Below are positions 56,648-64,000 of a DNA stretch of 64,000 nucleotides, in pieces (the stretch's first letter is position 1; the number at the start of each line of letters is the position of its first letter). The notes under the pieces were generated by a model. That model did no database searches. It was given only the letters and a program-made list of their open reading frames with translations, and was not told where the DNA came from. Source of the stretch: Posidonia oceanica (taxonomy: Eukaryota; Streptophyta; Magnoliopsida; Alismatales; Posidoniaceae); assembly GCA_037176725.1 (NCBI GenBank), contig JAZBRS010000050.1:19052001-19116000 (forward strand). Direction: 5' to 3'. The position numbers and the translations under genes are program-made.

Positions 56648-59600
56648 TGTAGCGATCCCGATCGGAATCAGGCTCGCTATCTTAGCGGCGATTGGATCCG
56701 AGGAAGGGGCTCGACTCGAAAACACTTGAAATCGAGGAGAAAGGAGAAAGATAAGACAAATCAGAGTCGCCACCATGTCTATTAACGGGAGACAAGGAAA
56801 ACCGGGGGAAATGCGTGAATTAACACGCAAAACCAAGCAAGAAATGCAAAGCAAAGCAATGCAAAGGAAACAAATGCAAATACATGCAAATGAGATGACT
56901 CTAGCCTAAGATAAGGGCAATACGGTCATTGCGGGCCAAAAGACAGGGCAAGGACTTCTGTTACGTGCGGGGAAGGTGTTAGGCACCCCCGACACGCCCG
57001 AAAATCGGTCTTTCTAGGCTTACGCTCGCATACGCAGGGAAATGCAGGATTGGATGCCTATGTGCCTATAAATGCCTAAATGAATGCTCAAGGTGTGCTC
57101 TAAGTGAGAAGAGGCAAAGCAAGGAAAGTAAACGTGCTTTCTAAATGCTCAGCTACGCTGTCTGTGTTCCGAATCAGGCGAAACCTAGCTCGTGAGAACT
57201 CCAGACAGTAAGCATCACAGCCCTATATGTAAATGCAGGCGAAAAAGCAAAACAACGGTAAAACCATGCAATGCAATCGACATGCAAGAGAAAACGGCGT
57301 AAAACACGCAAAACAAGAAAGCGCGCAAAACCGTGCAAAAAGACAAGGTCGGTACGCAAAACAGGCGAGAAAGCAAGGCGGCACGCAAATCGGTGCAAAA
57401 GACAGTGACGGGCACGCAAAACTATGCCAAAAACAGGGCGAGCGCGCAAAACGACGCGAAAGACAAAGCAGGCATGCAAAACGGTGCCAAAACGAGAACG
57501 GGCACGCAAAACGGTGCCAAAACAGCGAGATAAAACCTCAGAAAACTGTGCGAATGCTAAATGCAAAGAGGAGATCAGAAGGTGCCAAAGAGGAGCATAA
57601 CAATGTGTGTGTAAAAACAGACATTGTTTAGGACCACCCAGGGTAGGTGTGAAGACCTACAAAGGGGAGAGTGAGCAAACGGAGGGATTACCACCTCTTT
57701 ATGACCGTTTCCCACTAAACCGCTCCACGGTGTGTCTCACATGCTGCCCAAAGCTCGCGATGCGATCGGATCGTGGAAAAGGGGGAAGAAAGTCACATTA
57801 AGTGGTAAATCCAGGGAAAACTCAACACAAAACACATAGAGAAACGCGAAATAGAGATCTGAGTTGATAGACAAGAAGAGGAGGCCCTATTCTATATGCT
57901 CAAAGAGACAGAAATCGAAAACGAGGAAAACTATGCAAATGGTATGCAAATGAATGCAATGCAGGGGTTTAGGAGGACATACCTGGAAATCCGGGAGCCC
58001 GATTTGAGATCTGTTTGGTCCATGCTGAAGAGCGCTTTGCTGCGGTCGCCTGGGCAGCTTATTTGAGAAGATCCAACGGCCGGATCGGAAAATATCGCAG
58101 CTCCAAGGTAGGAAGGCCAGAACAGGAGAGAAGAACAGATCTAGGTGTTCAGGAGGTCCTAGGGGTGTGTAAAAGGTCCTCCCAAGTGAAGGGGAGCTAA
58201 AGGTGCTTAGTGTGTGCAAAAGGATGCTAAAATGCAAGACTAAATGAATGCAGGATGCATGCACAGGCAAAAAGAAACAAGGGGAACAAACTTGGCAAAG
58301 ACAGGAGTTCGAAAGCATTTTTTGAAAAAAGAAAAGGGGCTAAATGCAAATTTTCACAAAAGGTGGGGTCCACAGAGGAGGGTTTTGAAAACAGAAGAGG
58401 GCAGAGGGTTATTTTGCAAAAGACTGGGCTCAGAAAACTAATTTGAAAAGAGGATATGCATTGGAAGAAGTTTTGAAAAACAAAAAGAAATCAGAGTGCA
58501 ATTTTGGAAAAAACTGGGGTCTAAAGTGCAAATTTTCCAGAAAACAGGGTTCTGGGGAGTCTGGAAATGCAAGTGGAGGGTCTACATGCAATTTTGTAAG
58601 CATGGGAGCTAAGATGCAACTTTAGGGGCAAAACAGTCTTTTTACATGGTTTTTAAAGGATGCAAGGACCTATGTGTGATTTTTAAATCATGCAGGGGGC
58701 AAATATGCAATTTTGTATGGTAAATATGCTCTGAAAACACTGAAAAGGACTGATGTGCAATTTCTGGAAAAAACAGGGGCCAAAGTGCAATGTAGTAAGC
58801 AAAAATACATGGAAAACAGTTACTGTCCATTTAAAATGGACCTAAATGCAAATGTGCAAAAACAGGGGGGGAAATATGCAATGCAGTATGCAAAAATTTA
58901 AAATAAAACCTAAGTTTCTACAGTGCATGGACCTATATGCAAAATCAAAAACATGCAGGGATGCAGAATGCAATTTTATATGATAAAATGCACGCAATTA
59001 AATGAACTGATTTAATGCAGGACCTATATGCAAAAATAGAAACCAGAGGGGCTAAAACATAAAAAATTACAACTAATCAGCACAATAACAGGACTAGATT
59101 GCAAATACTAAAAACCATAAACAGATCATGCAATTTAATATGATTTCCATTCAAAAATAACAGCAGATTAAATGAAATAAGGACTAGAATGTAAAATGAC
59201 AGAAACTTGGACTAGATATGCAATATTCACCAAAAAACTATAGCCAGAGAAAAATAAAGCAACAGTAAAAGGCCGACGGCCGTGGGCACTGTAGCAGCAA
59301 GCTGCCAGTGCCCGCGACTGCCGGCACAGGGATGCTGGAGGCGTGCAGACTGGCGGGAGAGCTGCTCCTGCTCCGGGCGGAAGTCGGACGACGATCGGCG
59401 GAGGTCGACGCGGCCTGGAACAGACTGGAGCGGTCGCCGGAGTTCCACAGAGTTTCAGAAGGTTCGTCCGACCGATTGACGCAGCGACGCTGCGTTCTGA
59501 GGACCGAAGAACACTCCTGAGGTTCGTGCGAACCTGCGGAGATTGCTGGAGGCGCGTTCCGCTGGTCGGAGCGACGTGAAGACCGGGAGAGCTCGCTGGA

Positions 59601-62563
59601 GAAGACGATCTGACCGGAGCTGGTAATCGGAGCAGGAGGGCCGGGATCCTATTTCTAAGGGCTGGAGAAGCAAGAGGGGAGGAAGAGGAGGCTAGGGGAA
59701 GTGGAATTTACCTGGTTCCGCGTCTGAGATGTCCTACCGACGACGGTGGCTTCAGAGGTCGCCGGTGGAGTCTGTCCGGTCGCTGCGGGTGCTGTCGGCT
59801 GCTCGCGAGGGCTGGAGTCGCCTCAGGACAATCCTCCGGAGCTTCCCAGACGTCCGGACGTGAGCTTCGAAGCTCGGAGCAGAATCGGGCACTTTTGGGT
59901 TCAGACAGATGGCCGGAGGTCGGAGGAGTTGTTCGCTGCACGTCGGACTGGATGGGACCTTCCGGGAGGTTGCTGGAGGTCCGGTGAGGGGTTCTGGATG
60001 CTTGGATTATGGTTCTGGAGGCTGGGGAGTGGATTGGCTGAGCGGTCGGCCTTCTGATCAGGAGTTGGGACAGGTGTTTGTTGTGGAGTTTGGGATCTGT
60101 GGTGAGGGAAAGGGCTGAAGATCAGGTGGCCTGGAAAGGTGAAGTGCAGGTGAGTGCTTGGGTGTAGTTTGGATGGATGCTGCGAGTTCTGGAGGAGGGA
60201 ATTGCGGAGGGAGTTAGGTTGGGTTCAGTTGGCTTTTCAGGTGGATTTCTAGGGTCGTTTCAGTGGTGGAATGGCCGTGGGATGGTGGAGGATGAAGGCT
60301 GGTGGCTGGGTGGATTTGGGGGAGCAATTTGGAGAAGTATGAAGGCTGGGAAGGGTTTTGGTTTACTGGAAAATGGAGAGGTCGGTTGGCTGCAGATTTC
60401 TGAAGGGAAATGAGAGAGGTTTGGGAGGAGGATGCTGGGGAATTGAGGGGCTCTCTCCGGGATGCCAAGGAGGCTCTGAGACCACTCTCTCTGGCCACTC
60501 TCTCTTTTGGAAATGGAGGAGGCAGAGAAGAAGAGGGAGGAGTTGCAGGTGGAAGAAAAGAAGCGGAATGCTCTCTGGAATCACTCTCTGAGTCCGTTCT
60601 GGAATTGAAGGATGCTCTCTCTGAGTGAGGATGGTTGGCACTGATGGAAACGGAGGAGGAGCGGCTTATATCCGGTGGAGGTCGGCTGCTGGCGCGCTGA
60701 AGATTTGAATTCAGCGGCGATTACTGCAGCAGAGAAGATGGTTGGCGACCGGCTCCGGAAAAGCTGCTCAGACAAAGGAGAGGCGGCGAGCTGCTGTAGG
60801 CGACATGACGGAAGGCTTCGAATTCGAAAGAGGAGGGAAGGCTGTAGCTGAAGGTTCGCGGGAGAAAACAGTGGAAGGAAAACACAGAGGAAGTCGAGGA
60901 AGAAGAAGGAGAGGCGTGGGTCGGACTGTGCTGCGGGCCGAGAAAAAGAAGGAAAAAATGAAGGAAAAAGAGAAATGGGCTGACGGGCCCAGTAAGGAAA
61001 AGAAAGAAAGAAAGAAGAGAAATAAGAAAGAAAGAAGGGGTAGGATGGGGAAATAAAATTAATATAAATGAACTAAAAATAAATAGAAATACTAGGAAGG
61101 CTGAGTTGTGAATTAGGATTTTAATTAGATTTTTTAATGACCATTTTGGGTTGATTAATGTGTTTTGGGTTTGATTAGGGTTTTAGAGTTTTGGTTTTGC
61201 TTTTAATTAGTTTTCACTTGATTAAATGTTTGTTAAACCTTGTTTTAAATTGTTTTAAAAATTGTATTTCCCTTGTTGGACATTTAGGATATTGATTAGG
61301 ATTTTTTTAGAATTTATTTTTGTATTAACCAAGATTGGTTTTAGGTTTTTAAGTCTTAGTCTTCTTAGGGTTTTTTCTTTCTTAAGTCCTTTAAATTATG
61401 CTTTGATTTTTACTTGTTGATTTTTCTTGAAGTTTTTAGTTAGATTTTTCTGGTTTGATAGAGTGTTTTTAAGTCTTTTAAGTGTGTTTTTCTTTTCCTT
61501 TTAATTTAGTTTTTTAACTTGCTTTTTCTTAGGTTTATTGGGTTAAGTCTTTTTGTTTCTTTAATTATTTGTTTTAGTGCTTGATTTTTAATTCTTCTTA
61601 TTAGGGTTTGTTTTTTAATTCTTCTGATGGGGTTTTTACTTTTGGTAGGTTTTGGTTTTACTTTAGTTTTTTCCTTGATTTTTTCAGTGTTTTCTTTTGA
61701 TTTGGTTTGCATTTTTTAGCTTACATGCTTGGTTTTCCTTTTAGTTTGATTTAGTTAAGTTTAGGTTTTTTAATTGCTTGTTTAGTGTTTTTTAATTGTT
61801 TTTCTTAGGGTTCTGATTTGTTTCTTTTATGTTTTGGGGGTTTTACAGATTTTTAGGGGTTTTCATGGATTTTTGCAAGAGAAGGCAAAGGAAAAGAGAA
61901 GGAAGAAGGAAAAGGGAAAAAAGAGGGAAATAAAAGGAAAAGAGATAGGTTGGAGAGAAATGATTTTTTAAAATTAGGGAAAGTGTTAAAAATAAAGTAA
62001 AAATAGGAATAAGATAGAGGAGGGATAGAAGTACAAAGGGGGCCCACAGCCAGGCCAGGAAAAGGGCAAGAGGGTGATGAAAAGAGAGATGATAATCAGG
62101 AGAGAGAGAGGAGAGAGAAAATGATAATCCAAGAGAAAGAAAAGGATAATTTGGATGAAAGGGGGTCTTAAGGGTCTTGGAATGGGGTGAAAATTGCTGA
62201 GTGGGTAGTCTAGGGTTTCTAGTGTTGGTCCTGAAGTTTTGGTTTGATTCTAAGAAGGTTTTGGAAGGGTTTTAAGGTGTAGAAAAAGGGGAGTTTTACC
62301 TAGGTTTTCTAGGGTTTTTGGGAATGGTCTAGGTTTGGAAATTTCTGGGTTCTTGGGTAGGCTTGCTAAGTGGATGTTGGTGGGTTTTCCTATGGGTTTT
62401 GGTTAGGTTTTGAGCTTGGGAAGAGGGGTACAGGCTTAGGTCAAGATGGGCTGATTTTGGAGGGTAAAGAGGAGGATTAGGGTTTGGTTTTGGGTTAGGT
62501 TTGAGTCCAGCAATCACCAGGAAGGCTCCAAGGATCCAAGCCTGCCAAGATGGGGTGTCAACA
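56648..62563 (-). mobile_element. Tat-III 3' LTR (5.9 kb)
   Basis: On the minus strand it starts TGTTGACACCCCATC at 62563 and ends GGGATCGCTACA at 56648, in the middle of the Tat-I RT. The length (5,916 bp) and internal order match the solo LTR at 4386-10287 (5,902 bp), reversed. TGGCGACTC is present 124 bp before the 3' end, the 30-bp array near 57,260-57,560, TGCAATTTT-rich repeats at 58.4-59.2 kb, the GC-rich block at 59.2-60.9 kb and low-complexity DNA to 62.4 kb. A polypurine tract precedes it, so it is the 3' LTR; the internal region lies at higher coordinates. Frames inside it are not genes. Confidence 0.87.
57260..57560 (-). repeat. Diverged 30-bp tandem array in the Tat-III LTR
   Basis: Repeats of ACGCAAAACGGTGCCAAAA and variants correspond to the array at 9.19-9.56 kb in the solo LTR, shorter and more diverged. 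Open frames on both strands are by-products. Confidence 0.7.
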
Positions 62564-62578
62564 GATGCCCCTCCCTGA
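62564..62578 (-). promoter_or_regulatory. Tat-III polypurine tract
   Basis: On the minus strand CAGGGAGGGGCATC abuts the LTR start TGTTGACACC. The Tat-II tract AAGGAGGGGCATC is almost the same, linking the two families. Confidence 0.8.
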
Positions 62579-63138
62579 GCAAGGTCAAGCGGAGCGAGGC
62601 CGCTGCTCAGGGTTGACAAGACATCCCATCTAACCGGTGGGAGCAGCGGGTTGCTATGGGCGTGAGCTACTTATTCGGCAGATGCACCGAAGATCGTAGC
62701 TCGTTGCCGCAATGCAAGATGCTAGGTGCAGATGGATGCTGCTAAGTGCGATGCATGCTAATGCAAATGCAATGCAAGAAGTCAGCATAAAAGTTAGTGC
62801 GGCTAGGATAGATGCTGATGCTGTGCAAGTGATGGTGATGATGCTAAAGTGATATGCAGTGCTAGCTGAGGAAGTGCTAAGATGATGCAAGAGGAATGAT
62901 AACAAGGTGCGATGTGGCACGAGGATCTGGCAGGGAGGCCAGACTTGCGCGACAAAGCGAGGAAAACAGAGTGCGGCTTGTCCCTGCCCGGGGAACAAGC
63001 TAGCAAAAAAAGAAAGAAGAAAAAAGGCGCGAGGGGAGAGAGGCCAACTCTCCTATCGCAAAAGGGGTTTGCACGACTTTGTCTTCCTGGGACAAGGCCA
63101 TGCCAAAAAAGGTGATAAGGTGACGGGCTTATCGTCCA

Positions 63139-64000
63139 GATAGTTTACGGTCCTATCAACCGGGAGTGATAGTTTAGGTTATCAGCCTGGAATGACAGTT
63201 TACGGTCCTGTCAACCGGAAGCAGTTGTGAGTGATAGTTACTGGATATCAGCCGTATAACATGGTTGTGTGGGATAGTTTACAGTCCTATCAACTGGCGG
63301 ATAGTTTACAGACCTATCAACTGGCGGATAGTTTACAGACCTATCAACTGGCGGATAGTTTACTGACCTATCAACTGGAAGCCACAAACCATGAGTGATA
63401 GTTACTGAATATCAGCCGTATAACGCAAATGCCGGATAGTTTACAGTCTATCATCTGGAGCGACAGTTTACGGTCCTGTCAACCGGCGGATAGTTTACAG
63501 ACCTATCAACTAGAGGATAGTTTACAATCCTATCAACTGGAAACGGCATTGCGAGGGACAGTTACTGGATGTCAGCCGTATAACATGATTGCGCGTGATA
63601 GTTTACAGTCCTATCAACTGGCGGATAGTTTACAGTCCTATCAACTGGCGGATAGTTTACAGACCTATCAACTGGAAACGCGCAATGATGAGGGATAGTT
63701 ACTGGATATCAGCCGTATAATGCAATTGCTGGTGATAGTTTAGGATATCAGCCTAGCGATAGTTTACAGTCCTATCAACTGGTGGATAGTTTACAGACCT
63801 ATCAACTGGAGGATAGTTTACAGACCTATCAACTGGAAACCGCAATTGCAAGGGACAGTTACTGGATGTCAGCCGTATAACACAACTGTGGGCCAACCAT
63901 GGATCAGCCTAGATGATAGTTTAGGTTATCAGCCTGAGAGTGCTTGATTGTTTGATAGTTTCGGATATCAGCCTAGCATGTGATTAATTGTTTGATAGTT
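63139..64000. repeat. 27-bp satellite-like tandem array in the Tat-III 3' untranslated region
   Basis: Unit A, GATAGTTTACAG.CCTATC plus AACTGGCG (27 bp), is repeated in short head-to-tail runs. These runs are separated by unit B, GATAGTTACTGGATATCAG plus CCGTATAA, and by short spacers. A further variant is GATAGTTTAGG.TATCAGCC. In every unit GATAG at the start is the complement of CTATC near the end, so each unit can fold. The array reaches the end of the window. The 89-codon frame inside it (63429-63698) is a by-product of the period being a multiple of three. Confidence 0.9.

Larger units (their letters stand above)
62564..64000 (-). mobile_element. Tat-III 3' internal region (continues beyond the window)
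   Basis: This is the untranslated region upstream of the 3' LTR of Tat-III. It contains the polypurine tract, a GATGCTA-rich stretch (about 62,690-62,880), an unrecognised GC-rich stretch to 63,130 and a satellite-like array. No pol coding sequence is reached. Confidence 0.7.

Noticed and set aside
63429..63698. 89-codon frame with DSLQSYQLA repeats
   Set aside because: By-product of the 27-bp tandem array; no start context or conserved domain.
63139..64000. Resemblance to a CRISPR array
   Set aside because: Units are contiguous without unique spacers of constant length, and the setting is a plant retrotransposon.

Overview
This is plant nuclear DNA, almost certainly from an angiosperm with a large, repeat-rich genome. 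The evidence is an intron-containing extensin gene, plant-specific LTR-retrotransposon lineages (Tat/Ogre-type Gypsy, Copia), FAR1-type MULE transposase sequence, and fragments of a SIAMESE-related (SMR) gene and a 26S proteasome RPN9 gene. I cannot name the species. I see no prokaryotic or viral genome features. Only one conventional host gene is evident.

Layout. 1-3,879: a FAR1/MULE transposase exon on the minus strand, flanked by tandem repeats and ending at a hairpin terminus next to a long (TA)n tract. 3,964-11,780: a second hairpin terminus, then a 5.9-kb solo LTR (4,386-10,287) with a perfect 5-bp target-site duplication, then unrecognised gene-like fragments. 11,808-16,078: a TA-flanked hairpin-ended element that carries an SMR fragment and an RPN9 fragment, on one strand and partly in one reading frame. 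16.1-24.8 kb: AT-rich intergenic DNA with a small hairpin-ended element (18,221-18,955) and several local tandem duplications.

24,899-27,700: the host gene, a cell-wall protein with a signal peptide, an Ole e 1-like domain and a long extensin repeat domain. Its reading frame has an in-frame TGA about 70% of the way through. 27.8-31.0 kb: intergenic DNA with one CACTA-type transposon end.

31,070-64,000 is a nest of retrotransposons. A plus-strand Tat-type element (Tat-I: 5' LTR 31,070-34,102, PBS, gag, protease, start of RT) is broken twice. A minus-strand gag-only Tat-type element (Tat-II, 36,210-52,046) interrupts gag, and itself contains a gag-only Copia element (38,603-44,343) with perfect TSDs. 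A second minus-strand Tat-type element (Tat-III) interrupts RT. Of this one we see its 5.9-kb 3' LTR (56,648-62,563), which belongs to the same family as the solo LTR, and part of its 3' internal region, which has become a satellite-like tandem array (63,139-64,000).

The least expected signal is a 21-nt stem-loop module (6-nt arm close to GTCGCC, exactly 9 variable nt, 6-nt arm close to GGCGAC). It occurs 19 times, mostly in triplets spaced 28-32 nt apart, in the LTRs and leader of Tat-I and Tat-II. Other points worth a second look are the SMR-RPN9 fusion, a copy of the tRNA-primer motif TGGCGACTC inside all three large LTRs, and the extensin nonsense codon. All functional statements rest on reading the sequence and recalling family motifs; no search was run.
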